The notes: generated by a model from the sequence alone, not told the origin. DNA of 64,000 nt from Phyto melanocephala (GCA_941918925.1 OW799237.1:6863201-6927200); one strand, 5' to 3'. Positions 22,122 to 34,578 are shown, counted from the first letter of the stretch. Translations and numbers: made by a program.

Positions 22122-22325
22122 ATGGCTGCCAATGTACAACAGCAGCGTTTAATTAACGAGCAGTTGAGACGTGAAGTTGAAATATCACGTATACGTGTCT
22201 CAGAATCTTGTATGTTAATGATAAAATACATGTCCGATCATGAAAATGAAGATTGCCTCTTAACGGGATTTACAAGTCAAAAGTTGAATCCATTCAGGGA
22301 AAAAAGTTCCTGCGATGTTTTATAA
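22122..22325 (+). CDS. Second, diverged Ggamma1-like G-protein gamma subunit
   Basis: An intact 67-residue frame. Aligned without gaps to the Ggamma1 of this window, 45 of 70 positions agree by hand count. The Gbeta-binding helix (VQQQRLINEQLRREVEI), SESC, the LLTGFTSQKLNPFREKSSC block and a CAAX box (CDVL, predicted geranylgeranylation) are kept, so the protein should still dimerise and be lipidated. The codon matching Ggamma1's start ATG is TTG (22113-22115); the next ATG, three codons on, has a good context (A at -3, G at +4) and is taken as the start. Similarity to Ggamma1 extends about 20 bp upstream of that TTG, to CATAG at 22088-22092. The absence of stops or frameshifts suggests selection. 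It is divergent from CCT8. A non-functional duplicate is possible but less likely. Confidence 0.8.
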   Translation: MAANVQQQRLINEQLRREVEISRIRVSESCMLMIKYMSDHENEDCLLTGFTSQKLNPFREKSSCDVL

Positions 22326-23340
22326 TTTTTACTTTTCATTTGAAGAGAAAAAAATTAAACTTTGTTTATCAGTTCCTAATATTCTACAATTGGCAGATTT
22401 TTAAGAATCGGGTAGTAAGTGGTGTAAAAGTTTTGGTAACTAAATTTTTTATAAACAATTTTTCGTAAAAGCTATAATTTATGAAAACTTTTTTTTATAC
22501 TGACGATTCATGTTAAAGAAAACTTATAGTAAGTTAAAATTTTTTCAAAAGTTATGTCTAAATAGAAATTTCCTTAATTTCCTTTAATAAGAAAATTCTA
22601 AAATAAAAATTTCCTCTAAAAATAGGGAATTTTTACCAACAATTTCTCTTGACTCAAAAACCTTTTTTAGTAGTATCAACATTTTACACCACCTTACGAA
22701 AAGCCCCTTTTAACAAAATGGAACTCAATTATTTATTAGTAGTGTTATACAAATATACATATTTAAATTATATACATACATATTAGTATACATACATATT
22801 TATTGAAAATTAACAAGTCTATGTATTTGAAACCACACAGTATTAAATATCTAACTAACCGTCTATTGTTATTGTAACAAAAAAATATACATATATAATG
22901 TTTAAAACAAAATCTTTAAAAAGATATATTATACTATTTAATAAATAATATATAAATATAAATCGACGCATGTATATTTATATCATATAGGAAAGCTCTT
23001 TATTGGAGCATGATATACATATATAAGTATGCATGTAGTTAAATGGTATCTGAACTTTCTTTACACTGAAATTCATGCATGTAAACTGAATTTATTAAAA
23101 TTAAAATAACAAATAAAATATATTTAGATAAATGTAATTTGTTGTAGTTCTATAAAAATATACATATGTATATCTCTCAATAAAAATATAAACAATTTAA
23201 AAAAAGTGTAATCTGAAAATCTTTGTTTTATTTAAAATAAAAGTCAGTAAAAAGTGTTATAACATTTTTGTCAAGAGAAATGTTGTAAAAAAATAGCAAA
23301 CATTTTCTTAGAATTCGAAGATAACTTACAAATCCGTAGT
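22326..23340. other. AT-rich DNA downstream of the Ggamma1 duplicate
   Basis: Likely 3' UTR then intergenic sequence, with many TACATA/ATACAT tracts at 22740-23060 and ATAAAT signals. No coding sequence recognised. Confidence 0.5.
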
Positions 23341-23374
23341 ATTTAATTTACCAAGTTTTTTTCCACGTTTATAA

Positions 23375-23790
23375 AATACCAGCTTGTGCCCGCGACTTCG
23401 ATTGCGTGGTTATAGGGGCATTAGTTTAACCTAGATTGTTATTTATATGTTTGTCAAATTTATCCAAACATTCACTTTTATTATAATAATCCTTCTATTA
23501 ATTTGAAAATTTGAATTTGAAAATAAAAAAGAAAAGTCAAAACTTGCAATAAAAATAAAAATTTTACAAAACAAACAACCCATTTAGGATGTGATGATGA
23601 ATTTGCCAACGACTTCGCCTGGTTATCGTGATAAAAAGTATCCTATGTGTTAATCTAGGTTGTCATCTATCTATGTGCCGAATTTCAATTAGTTTCGTTT
23701 AGTCGTTTTTGCGTGATTGAGTAACAAATATCCAAACATACAAACATCCAAACATACAAACATTCACATTTATTATACTATGTATGTATA
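23375..23790 (+). mobile_element. Two tandem 3'-end fragments of a retroposon or Helitron-type repeat
   Basis: AGCTTGTGCCCGCGACTTCG (23381-23400) is the widespread insect repeat signature seen at ends of RTE-like and other elements. The first unit runs to about 23495 (CCAAACATTCACTTTTATTA) and the second, with ACGACTTCGCCTGGTTATCG, from about 23600 to 23780 (ACAAACATTCACATTTATTA). The second includes GTTTAGTCGTTTTTGCGTGA, a common feature near such ends. Both are decayed and non-coding. Exact class uncertain. Confidence 0.5.
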
Positions 23791-23819
23791 AGTAAGATTT
23801 ATGTAAATAAATAATTACA

Positions 23820-24367
23820 TCTCATATCAGTGTTCCCATTTGAGCACTTATAGTGCTATACATAGCAGCCTTTTAAAAATTAGCACAAAAATTTTAGAAA
23901 AAGTGCAAAGTGCTATTTTGGCATTTTTAGCAATAGCATTAAAACTTTTTATAAAATATATTTTAATAAGTTTAAGACATACATACATATGTATGTACAT
24001 ATATAGAAATATGTTTGTATATAAATATTTTTATAAAAAAAATGATCAAATGATGATAATAATAATAATAATGATATTGCATCTGCATTCGGTTCTTAAG
24101 AGAACCACCAAAAGGATATCAAATATGAAGATAACAAAGAAATAACAGAAATTTTAAATTCATTTAAATTTTGATATATTTTAAAATTTAAACATAAATA
24201 TTTAATAAAAATTATAAAAAAATAATATAAAAATAATAAGAATAAAAATAATTTTTAAAGTTTTAAATAAATTAGCACTTCTTTTGGGACGTAAAACATT
24301 TCAGCACTTTAATTTGATCGACTTAGCATTTTTTTAAATTTCAGCTACTCGTAACACTTTCTCATAT
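23820..24367. mobile_element. Non-autonomous hAT element with 8-bp target duplication
   Basis: The element is 23828-24359 (532 bp), flanked by the perfect duplication TCTCATAT (23820-23827 and 24360-24367). The ends are CAGTGTTCC and, inverted, AAGTGTTAC, the usual hAT terminal pattern. Subterminal AGTGCT/AGCACT motifs in both orientations near each end resemble transposase-binding repeats. No transposase reading frame; the open frame at 23840-24145 is low-complexity and not credible. Confidence 0.85.
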
Positions 24368-26998
24368 ACACTTGATGGCTTTTGCATAAATACCACACAC
24401 TCGTATTTGGCCATTGAACTCATATTAAGGATAATGTTATATCAAACTTAAGTTGGCATAATTTCACAAAAGTATAGTATAAATTCAGGGACACAATAGT
24501 GATGCCATTTGTTTTTGCAACATTTAATAGTATTGGTAATTTCTGTGAAATTGATGATTTTTTGAATTATTTTCAGTTTTTCATTATTGACTCTTTTGTG
24601 TAAAATTAAACATATTTCATACAATCTAAATTTTTTGTTAAATTTTAAACTGTCGACATTTGTTAAATATTTATAAATAAGCTTTAACGTTTTAATGGAT
24701 TTTTATAAAATTTGGTACTTTGGAACCTGGGTTAACACATGGATTAACGTACATATATTTTTATAAGGAAATAATATTTCAGTTCTAATAGATAATAGAA
24801 AAATTTGTAAATGAAATGGTTCTTAATAAAAGGATGATAAAAATAAATGCATATACGGATACTCAAAATGAAGAATATAAAAGTTATTGCACTGACAACA
24901 ATAAACTATTAATTTGCACTACCAACGATATTAGAATCTATATCAAAATTTCCCTGCAATATTGTAGGAGCCTATACAGTTATACATAAAAATGATAATT
25001 CTACAAAACAAACAAAATATTATTATTATTAAATATTGATAAAATTTAATTATTCGAGCCTAAGGTCATGCAACAAACAGTCTTATTTTTAAAAAAAATT
25101 TTTTTTTAACAATATTTTTATTTTTCTTTTCAATATTTCGCTACTCCTTCGTGTATCATATTCAGGAAATACCAATTAACAAAAATTGTTTTTGTTTATC
25201 TTATTTCATTACTTCTGCTCAACATATGCATATACATATGTATATATATACATACATACATACCTATGTATATGTCTGACAAACATTGAAATTAAAAAAA
25301 ATTGAGTGATTTCCTATAAAAAAAAAATTAAAATTTAAATTAAAAAAAAAATTTTAGAAATTATTGTAAAGCAATTATTGTATCAACACGTATTAAAAAA
25401 AGATGGCGGATATGTTAAGAAAATATATGTACATACATTTACTACAAATTATCTTAAAACACATTTGATTTTGCTGGAAAAGTTTAGTTGACAAAAATTT
25501 AACAACAAGTACAATAAAAAATTATACCATTAACTACAATAACAAAAATAAAATAAAAAGATTTGTTGGTATTATCTTTACATGTAGTCAGCCATCAGCC
25601 AAGCAAATGAGCTTCTAACATTTATGGTTCAATGACCCACAGCCACCGAGTTGACAAACTCATAAATACAGAGAATTATAAATTTACAAACAAGTGAATC
25701 CTTAATAAAAATTTTAAAGCACATGTACTACAGCACCATTTGCACACTATTGTTTTACAATAATAACAACTACTGTAGACATAAAAAATAGCAACAATAC
25801 AACATAAATATCCTAATAGTCTCTCTATTAACTCTTAATATTTCTCCCATTTTATGGGTGTGTTTAGAATAAGAGATAATAAAAGTAAATACTGGTCAAC
25901 AGTAGTAAAACCGTTATAAGAGAAGGATTAATTTTATATACTCTAGAGGAGAGCATGTTCATTTCAATTTTAAATCCTCTAATGCGTATAGTAGACAAAA
26001 TAAATTATTGTACGATTAAGTTCTTTACATTTTTTGAGAGTGTTCATAATGAAATTTGTAAACAAAATGTATCTGCTATTAAAAAGAGTTATGTAAATAA
26101 TAATTGTTTGAGTGCATTCGTTTGCATAATTATTTGTTAAGATTTTTTCATTATCTTGTTCTTTATATGCACCTTAATATATTTATTTAAAAATTATGCT
26201 TTTTTTATCGGTATATTACAAGAATTTCAAAATTTATAAAATTTATTTAATGTGTGTCGTACATCAGCAACAAAGTGATTGATATACAAACAAAAATTTA
26301 AAGAAAATATGAATAAAGTGTTACAATAAGTAATAAATAATTACAAATTACAACAAACAAATAACTAAAAAAATAAATAATTAAATAAGTAATTAAATAA
26401 ATAAATTAATTAATTAACTTAAAGCGGTAATTCATCACATAATTCGTAATATTTATAAAATAAGCAACTTTAATATTAAAGTTATAATACTTTTATTTTT
26501 CTTTAATTTTTCCAAATCTCAGTGTTTATGTTTTGCCTTTTTTGTTACATCCTGGGTTGATATGAACATGCGCAAAGCAAAAAAATTTGTACAGTCAAAA
26601 TGCGCAATATTGTCTTTATAATTCTTGATTATATCACACTTAAACATCCTGTACTGTAAAATATTAAAAATATAACACAAATGTAAACAAAAACACATTC
26701 AGCAAAACAAAAAAAAATTTTTAAATACTTTTTTTCAATACGGTTTAATGAGAATGAAAATGTTTAAGTGAGCAAAAAATTTAATCACAATCATAAACAA
26801 AAAATGTTATAATAGAAATACAAATAAATAAAAATGTATTGGCTGTTTCATTTAATTTATCTAAATATTTTATATTATTTTCTTAACAAAGTTTAACAAT
26901 TCAACGCACTAAAAAATCATGTACTAGGAAAATGAGAAAGATATACCACATATTATACGTTTATATATTTGTTATGTTTGATTTATTTATATTTCACT
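24368..26998. other. AT-rich intergenic DNA with one repeat copy
   Basis: A decayed member of the repeat family seen at 31871 and 37731 lies at about 24690-24960 (GGATTTTTATAAAATTTGGT, then ACCTGGGTTAACA). The rest is AT-rich with (ATAC)n tracts near 25240-25270 and homopolymers. No gene supported. Confidence 0.5.
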
Positions 26999-27257
26999 TA
27001 GCCGATTATTTAAGGATGCCCCGGTGGACTAGTCAGTACTGGACTAGTCAGTAGCTTGGGGGTTGCGGGTTCAATTCCCTCCAGAGACTCTGGAATGGTC
27101 AGCTTCTCTTTCTCTCTTCGAACTATTTCTATTCTTATTCTATTCTTCTCTTTATTTCTATATTAAGGCGTCACAATGGACCGTAATGGACTTCGTGTGA
27201 GGGTAACTTTGCACCAGCCTTATCTACCTAGCTACCTACCTACCTAGCCGACTTTTT
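26999..27257 (+). mobile_element. tRNA-derived SINE with target-site duplication
   Basis: A 233-bp body (27012-27244) is flanked by imperfect 13-bp direct repeats, TAGCCGATTATTT and TAGCCGACTTTTT. The head is tRNA-like: an A-box-like GGTGGACTAGTCAGTA, present twice in tandem, and a clear B box GGGTTCAATTCCC at about 27067-27079. It ends in (TACC)n at 27222-27244. These are the hallmarks of a Pol III-transcribed SINE. The doubled A-box segment is unusual. Confidence 0.75.
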
Positions 27258-28680
27258 GGAAACGGAATACATAAATAAATGTTTTGCCAGTACACTGCAT
27301 TTTTTGTTAATTTACTGTTTTTGTTTTATTTACTAGAAATTAATAAGAATGTTTAAACATAAGTTATTCACTTAAAATTGCTATTTGCCTGACAAACATG
27401 CATATCGATGGCTTAATAGAAAAATTGCCTATCTCGTTTTTTTGATGAAATCGTGTTTTATATGTTTTTTAGTTGTCCCCTTACAAACACAATACCCCTA
27501 AAAACTTAATTTATAGCTACATAACAAACCCTGTCTTATTTCATATTTTTAAAATATATTCAGTTTTTTTCTTTGTCATGCAAAGTAACAGAAAAATCGA
27601 GATACTCCCTCCCATCAATATACTCGGATTTATAATTTAAATTACTAATACCACACGTGGTTATTTTAAATGATACATTTTACTTGATATCAAAAAAAAA
27701 AATACGAAACGAAATACGGGTGGCATGCGTAATATATTTTCTTATAAGTATATTACTTATACCAATTTATTAATAATATTATTTTTGCACATCATATCAT
27801 AAAGTGCCTTAATTTAAATTTATCAATAACTAACTCTAAATTCCAACAGTCTAATTTATAAAAATTAAAACAGCTGTGTAAGAGGGAGACAAATTTAATT
27901 TCTAAAGAAAATCAGTTTTATAAACCCCTTATAAACCTTCAATAATCTTTATAATCTTTATTTATAAATAAGGCAGTCATTATATTTCTTATGAATTAAG
28001 AATTTAACTTAAAAATTTATACAAAAAACCATTCATATTTAAATATCAAATATGTTCACACAAACATCTATTCAAGTTATTACTTATGTTAATAGAACAC
28101 TTTTTAATGATGCTGTTACTTGATTTCCCACAATACTCTTTTCTTTTTATTTACCAACAAGAAGAGATAGTAGAAACACATTAAAAATTTAAACAACAAA
28201 TATGACGTCATTAGATCGTACATACACAAACAAACCAAATTATACACAACAAGATGATAATGATGATGTAGGAGAAATGCATTTGTATTGCATTTTTTAC
28301 AATACAAACAAAGAAACAGAGAGGTAGAGAGTGAAATAAAGGAAAAGTTGTAGAATATAAAAAAATAAAAAATTACATTTATTATTGGTGCCATAACCTA
28401 GTTTTATGTTTACACAAGACCTACATACATATACATATGTACATACATACATACATACACATAAATATGCGTATAAGTGAAAACGTGACGTCTTCTATTG
28501 CTGGCTGATATATGTGTGAGTAGTTTACCAATAATTTAATATTTTTTGTTGCTTTTTATGTAAATGTTTTCCCTTTTTTTATATTTCATATAAAATGATG
28601 GAAACATTGTGATTTAGTCTGTAGCCTAGTCTATAAATTATATTTATTATAACATAAATACTTACCATTGCTGTGTTTTT
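27258..28680. other. AT-rich intergenic DNA
   Basis: No gene recognised. (CATA)n tracts at 28423-28460; a short TAGTCTGTAGCCTAGTCTAT run at 28616-28635 resembles the array after 29417. Confidence 0.5.
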
Positions 28681-29416
28681 ATACCCTTCACCTGTGGTGC
28701 ACAAGGGTATATATAGCTTTGTCATTCCGTTTGTAATTTCTACAATTTTCATTTCCGACTCCATAAAGTATATATTTTCTGAAAGCTTATGAATAGAGGA
28801 GTCGATTAAGCCCTGACCGTCTGTCCGTCTATCCGTCTGTCCGTCTGTCCGTCTGTCCGTGTGTTGGTTGAAATCAACTTTTAGAAGCAACTATATGTTC
28901 CTCAGATCTGTATATGGTATCAATCTCTTGGAAATATCCAGGAATGAATCGCTATTGAAATTCAGCACAATCGCCCCATAACTTTCTGAGATATGAGCAA
29001 AAAACCACGACCACCTCGTTTTTTTTCACAATTACAACAACAACATACATACATACATACATGTAAAAAACATACCAAACAAAAAAAATTAAAAAAAAAT
29101 ATTAAAAATAAGAAAAAAATAATAAAAAAAACTACAAAAAAAAAAATTTTAAATAAATTTAAAAAAAAATTTAAAAAAATTTTTTAAAAAAATTTAAAAA
29201 AAATATAAGAAAAAATAATAAAATATAAATAACATATTAAATAAAATAAAATTTTTTTGGCTCAGCTGGGATTCGATGCCACATTTATTCTAACGTGTAC
29301 GTATGCACGTATTTTATATGGGATGAATGGTGATACAAACAGTTGTTATTGCATGACTACACGTTGTGAAGGGTATATAAGATTCGGCACGGCCGAATAT
29401 AGCGCTCTTACTTGTT
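28681..29416 (+). mobile_element. Family M repeat, long copy 2, with minisatellite
   Basis: The head is the hairpin ATACCCTT...AAGGGTAT (28681-28710), followed by GTCATTCCGTTTGTAATTTC and TTTCCGACTCCATAAAGTAT. A (GTCCGTCT)n minisatellite lies at 28818-28860. The tail is GAAGGGTATATAAGATTCGG with the TTCGGC/GCCGAA hairpin and ends CTCTTACTTGTT. In between are an A-rich block (29070-29240) and a module reading GGCTCAGCTGGGATTCGATG (from 29261), whose reverse complement looks like the 3' half of a tRNA-type promoter. The module's orientation is opposite to that in the copies at 50.5 and 56 kb. Confidence 0.8.
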
Positions 29417-30260
29417 AACTATAGATTTAAGTATAGTCTATAGTTTAGTTCCAAATTTAGCATCTTGTAAATTGCTTATAAATTATCCTGTCCAGTCTTC
29501 AGTTAAGTATATACCCAGTTCTATAATTGATTCCATAGACTAGTCTATAGTGTTGCCTTATTCATTAAAAAACTGTAAGGTTTACTTAAGTAAAATATTT
29601 GACAAATTTCTGTACAACATCTATTAAATAAGCTTTTAATAAACCGAATTTTTTTTTTTTTTGAATACGACAGTTAGTGTTTACTATAGTCAGTTTGCTA
29701 TTGTTTAAATAAATGAAAGGCTATAATCTAGACCTTGGTTAAACATTTATTACAATGTAGTCTAGTTTTGAGTTTAGTCTTTAATCACGTCTATAGTCAA
29801 CCCTATAATTTAATCTTAATCCTAGTTTAAATTCTCATTTTTATTCGCGTCTTTTGCCTACTGTAAGTATAATTCTTTGATGTGGTCTTAAGTCCAAAAA
29901 TTCTAGTATGAGCTTTCGATTAAATTTTACAAAATTTTGTATTTCTTAAGTTTGATATTAATAACTAAGGACTGATAACTGCTTCCAATCGAAATTATTA
30001 GATTTTTACATCATAATGCAGAAAAATTCATATATTGTTAGGTTTTACCTTAACTTTTAATAATTTATACTTTCGACTTTAATTAACTGGTTTGTTTATA
30101 ACTGTATTGAAGTATGAACAAATTATACTATATACTCTTTAAAAACCTTTATGGTTTCCATATTCTTTAGTCTAGTCCTTAGTGCAGTCTATACTCACTC
30201 TGTAGTTAAATATAGTCAGTAGTATAGTAAATAGTTTAGTCCTATATATGTACGTTGAAA
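29417..30260. repeat. Degenerate TAGTCTATAGT repeat zone 1
   Basis: More than ten variants of TAGTCTATAGT/CTAGTCTATAG are scattered here, for example ATAGTCTATAGTTTAG (about 29434), GACTAGTCTATAGT (about 29538), TAGTCTAGTTTTGAG (about 29758) and TAGTCTAGTCCTTAGTGCAG (30169-30188). Spacing is irregular. A similar zone is at 56.87-57.79 kb. Confidence 0.55.
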
Positions 30261-32544
30261 ATGCTGATGAAAAACATGATGATAATGATGTTGTTTTTGG
30301 TGTTAAGAGTGATAAGCTACTGAGGTAAGCATAAGCATAATTTGACCTAGTTTTAGTTTTTGGCTTAAGCTTAAATAAAAATTTTTTAAAGTGTATGTAT
30401 GTATGTATGTATGTGGGCATGTGAAACGACAACTATTTCTATGGGTTTGTAAACAAGTATTAAAACACAAACAATATATGAGTACATATTTACTTTGTTA
30501 AAATAAAGGAAATAATTGCTTAGGGGAGATTTGTTAGAATAAAAAAATTAGCGGAAATTTAAAGAAATTTATAAAAAAGTTTATGTATGTGTGTGTGTGC
30601 GCCAAATTTATATGAATAGAATATTAGAGGAAATGTGTAGTGTGGTTAGGTTAACAATTTACATCACATACACAGGGCTTTGAAAAGGATTTTGTTTGAA
30701 TTGATGTGGTGTGTATGTTAGGGCATGTAATTTGTTGAGAATACAAAAAAGAAGGAAAATATATGTATGTGTGTATGTATATTACATAAAAATTTAGTGA
30801 AAAGCATGTTTTTGCTTTCGCAAAAATATGTGGGATTTGTTTGCATATTTAGTGCAACAGTGGGACAATTTCAAAAAGAATATTAATTTCTATGTAGTAC
30901 TTTTTTCAAATGTAAAATTTATTGAATATTATATAAAATCTAGTTTTAAACCAAAAGTGTTGTTGTTTTTTTAATATTAATAGCTATTAACACAAAACAA
31001 TTAAGAATTACCCCTTTCATGAATATATTTTCCCTTAAAAGATTTTCCATTTCCCTAAAATACCAATTGAATAATTTTGCAGAATTTTTTTTATTATTTT
31101 ATTATGTTTATTCCTTTGTTTACATACAACATGCATTAATAGTTTTTTTTTTATTTTGAACAGCTTTTCAAAAAAAGAAACAAACATTCCTCACTTCTAG
31201 TCTATAGTATGAACACCCTAATCTTCATATTTTTTTTTATTTTCCCACTGTGTTTATTTTATTCATCTTACAAGATTATTATTTTTTATGTGACTGCATA
31301 AATACTATTAATTTTTCCCTTTGTTTTTATACTGTTTTGTCTATTCTTATACACAATATACACACATATTATTTTTGTATATTTACGCTTCGTTAAATAA
31401 CAAATGTACTTGCAAAACTTAGCTTATAACAAAAAGGTTTTTTTTGCATGACCTACAAAAGTTAAAAGTCACACAACTTTAATTCCCATTGATTTTTGCG
31501 CGTTTTATATAATTTTTGCTTTAAAACACTCGAATTAGTTCTAAAGATAATCGCTATAAATGCATAAAATTAATATATGGCACCTCTTTGAGTAACGGCT
31601 ATACCAGACATTGTTATTGTTTATCATTTAAGTATGGCGGTGTGAGAAATGTGTTAGTTTAACCATAAGATTTTATTTTTTTATGTACTAATGCTGTGTT
31701 TTGTTGTTTATTGTACTTGACAATTTGTTGACAATATTGTAAAGTTCAATGCAGTATAGCATGATTAGTTTTTGTGGTATGTATGCAGTTTCCAGAGGAT
31801 TAAGGAAAAAGGAAATAAATTTAAGATCTAAAATAATTTAAAATTATACAACTATTGATTTGTAAAAATCTTTACTTATAATAATATTGTAAAAAATGGG
31901 TCGGCACATATATATTTTTTTTTAATTTACTTATCTTCAATCACCTTTTAAAATGCTTGTCTTCCTTCCTAAAATCAATAAGCTCAAAAAATATTAGATG
32001 GATTTTAATAAAATTTGTTACTGATATAGCCTTATACCTGGGTTAACATATGGGTTATTTTTTAAAATTGAGATTATATATTTTTTCTAAAATAATTTAA
32101 TTTAATATTTTTTTTTAATATTTTATGTATAGGCAAAGTTTTTTCAAACTTATACACATGTAAGTATGAGTATTGCCGTCTGCAAATACAATACATATGT
32201 AAGTATATTGGTACCTATTCTTTTATAAAAAATTATTAACTTTAACATCTTTAAAAAAATATGTTCATTTTGTTCTAACAAAAAACATGTTTTCCAGCTC
32301 TGTTACCAAATAAATCATTATCCTACATTACATTATTAATTTTGTTAACAAGCCGCACAGTAAACAGTTTATTAAAATGTAATGTTAACAAATTATGAAA
32401 AACAGAAATCATGACTTTTTAACAGCCTTTTAAATGTTTGAAATGACGTGAACTGTTATGTTGTACATTTTAGATCGAATAAAGTAACAGGAATAATGTA
32501 AACTTAACCTAAATTACTGTGATGTTAACTTAACATTAAGAGTA
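30261..32544. other. AT-rich DNA with one interspersed repeat copy
   Basis: Contains (GTAT)n at 30390-30415, (TG)n at about 30587-30600, and a repeat copy from 31871 (TTACTTATAATAATATTGTA) to about 32090 with ACCTGGGTTAACATATGGGT at 32037-32056; relatives lie at 24.69 kb and 37.73 kb. No gene supported. Confidence 0.5.
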
Positions 32545-34110
32545 CGTACAAACAGCGTTGTCAACTTTAAAATTTCAAAAAGCACCATAACCCAGGAAAA
32601 AACGCGTCATTCTCAAAAAAAAGCACTAAATTTTTAATTTGTAAATTATTTTTTTATTTATTTAATAAAATTATACATTTATATAAATTTCTTTACAAAT
32701 AAGACATTTTTAAATGAATATCAGAATAAATAACAAAAAAATTTACAAAAATCAAACAACGAATATCTTTTAGTCAGTCAGTACAGATTTACATAGATAC
32801 ATATATTTATATGTAAATAAAAATAAACAAAAACATTGGAAAAAAGAACAAAAATATTTAATTATTAAAGTAGTTATCAATTCACAATATATCACAGGAG
32901 TGATGCATTGTAAGAAATTTATTTCAACACTTAGAAAAAATTACGACATGATTAATTTTTCCATACCTGATGCATTTATACGACGTTTAATAAACATATG
33001 TGAATTTGTTGTACAAAATATTAAAGAAATTATTCACCAAATAAGTACAACTATTATTTAATATTTAAATATTTTTGTATTACATATTAGAGTAATTAAA
33101 TAGAACTATTTCTAACTAAAAATTATGAAAAATTTTAATAAACTTGCAGTTTAATAATTCGATTAGGGTTTAAGCTTTTCTCTGTGTAAATAATATCAAA
33201 TATCAATATTAAAGTCTATTATTTCTTCATTATTATCACTATCATCTGGCCACAACATAGTCTTAATTTCAAATTGTGATGCTTTATAAACATCATTGCT
33301 ATTAATCAGAATATTTACTTCATCAGCTATTTGGTAGGTTTCACAACAGGAATTTTCCCGTTTAAGCCCATTTTTAATGTGAAGTAAGGCATTAACTGAA
33401 TTTAAAGACATTCGTTTGCGAATTTTAGATTTAAACACATTCATGGGAGCGACAAAAGTTTAACGTTTAAGTTTAATGCTTTAAAGGGATTTAAGTTAAC
33501 TGCATCTTTGTACGATTTAACTTCAATCCAAAAATCGACTGGATTCAATATTTTGCCATTGGTAACGGTAAAATATCTTCTTTTGTATGTGATAAAACAT
33601 TTTTAACATTAATTATGTTAATTTTACTCAAAATTTCAAGGTTTTCTGGTAACATTTTTAAACGTTTAAAGTTGTGGGACGCTAAAAGTTTGCTTTAAGG
33701 TTTAATCATTTATAAGATGATCTCAAAAGAAAGAGAAATTTCTTTTATTCACATTCACCTCAAATGCATATATGTATAAAGTTAGACATTTTGAAACAAA
33801 AACTTTCTGGGCAATCAATTATCTTATAAATAATTAAATTTTTAGTGTAATATTATTTTCTTGCCGAGTTGCATGTAATTATACTATAAGTTACATTTTG
33901 GTAGTATGTATATAAATTTACACTTACAAAAAATTTTTTTCAATTAATTAATTTGAATTTTAGTGTTTGGTGTCACCGAAATAAAAAGAAAATCACTAAA
34001 AACTAAAAAAAAAATCACCAAGCACTGACTCACAATTTTTCCGCTTTCTAAATGTTAAAAATCACCAAAAACGGTGATAAAATCACCGAGTTGACAACGC
34101 TGCGTACAAA
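32545..34110 (-). mobile_element. hAT transposon remnant with TIRs and 8-bp duplication
   Basis: The element is 32553-34102 (1,550 bp). Its terminal inverted repeat is CAGCGTTGTCAACT, perfect at both ends, and it is flanked by CGTACAAA (32545-32552 and 34103-34110), a perfect 8-bp duplication diagnostic of hAT. Many AATCAC/CACCG motifs lie near the right end. A minus-strand open piece (33196-33444) matches the style of the hAT C-terminal dimerisation region (see separate entry). The rest of the transposase is gone, so it is an internally deleted, inactive element. Confidence 0.92.
33196..33444 (-). pseudogene. hAT transposase C-terminal fragment
   Basis: An 82-residue open fragment inside the hAT element. 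RKRMSLNSVNALLHIKNGLK resembles the end of the hAT dimerisation domain, where the pattern is RNRxxxxxxNALLxIKxGL, followed by a Cys pair (SCCETY). An acidic tail (WPDDSDNNEEIIDF) precedes the stop. It has no catalytic residues and no upstream exons in frame; stops lie just beyond 33444. The Met at its start is probably internal to the original protein. Confidence 0.65.
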
Positions 34111-34578
34111 CACACGATTTACTATTTGAAAAAATACTTAACAGCAGAGTGTAATATTTAGAGAACAAGAGAAATATAAACAGAGCTCCACCGAATTGAA
34201 ATAACAACAAAAAAATAATATATTGCATAGGCAAATGTTATAATACGGGGTTTTAAATAACAAGCACATGCATGTTTTGGAGCTCATTTGAAGTACTGCC
34301 GGTGCTCGCATTAGTTGTGCTAAATAGAAGGTAGATAAAAGTAAGAATTCACAAAGAAACGCCAGTGAAACAAAGAAAGAAAAAAATGATAAAGAACATG
34401 TTACACAAATAAACAAAAGACTAGAAAATAAAAAACAATTAAACAAGTAATACAAAACTAATATAAAAAGAATTACAAAAACTTTCTTAGTTTTTTAAAC
34501 TAAATTGGACAGATTGTTTAGTGTAGTATTTAAAAAGTGATTTACAAAATAACAGCCAGTAACAACAACAACGATACA
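34111..34578 (+). promoter_or_regulatory. Possible promoter and leader of a long-intron gene
   Basis: ATATAAAAAG at 34461-34470 is a good TATA match 110-120 bp before the candidate ATG at 34579. An (ACA)n-rich leader (CAACAACAACA) precedes the ATG, as in many fly 5' UTRs. The evidence is only positional. Confidence 0.3.

Noticed and set aside
23840..24145. 101-residue frame inside the hAT MITE
   Set aside because: Low-complexity Ile/Lys/Met translation of AT-rich DNA; the element is too short to encode a transposase.
28993..29187. Lys-rich 64-residue frame
   Set aside because: It is the A-rich block of a family M repeat translated.
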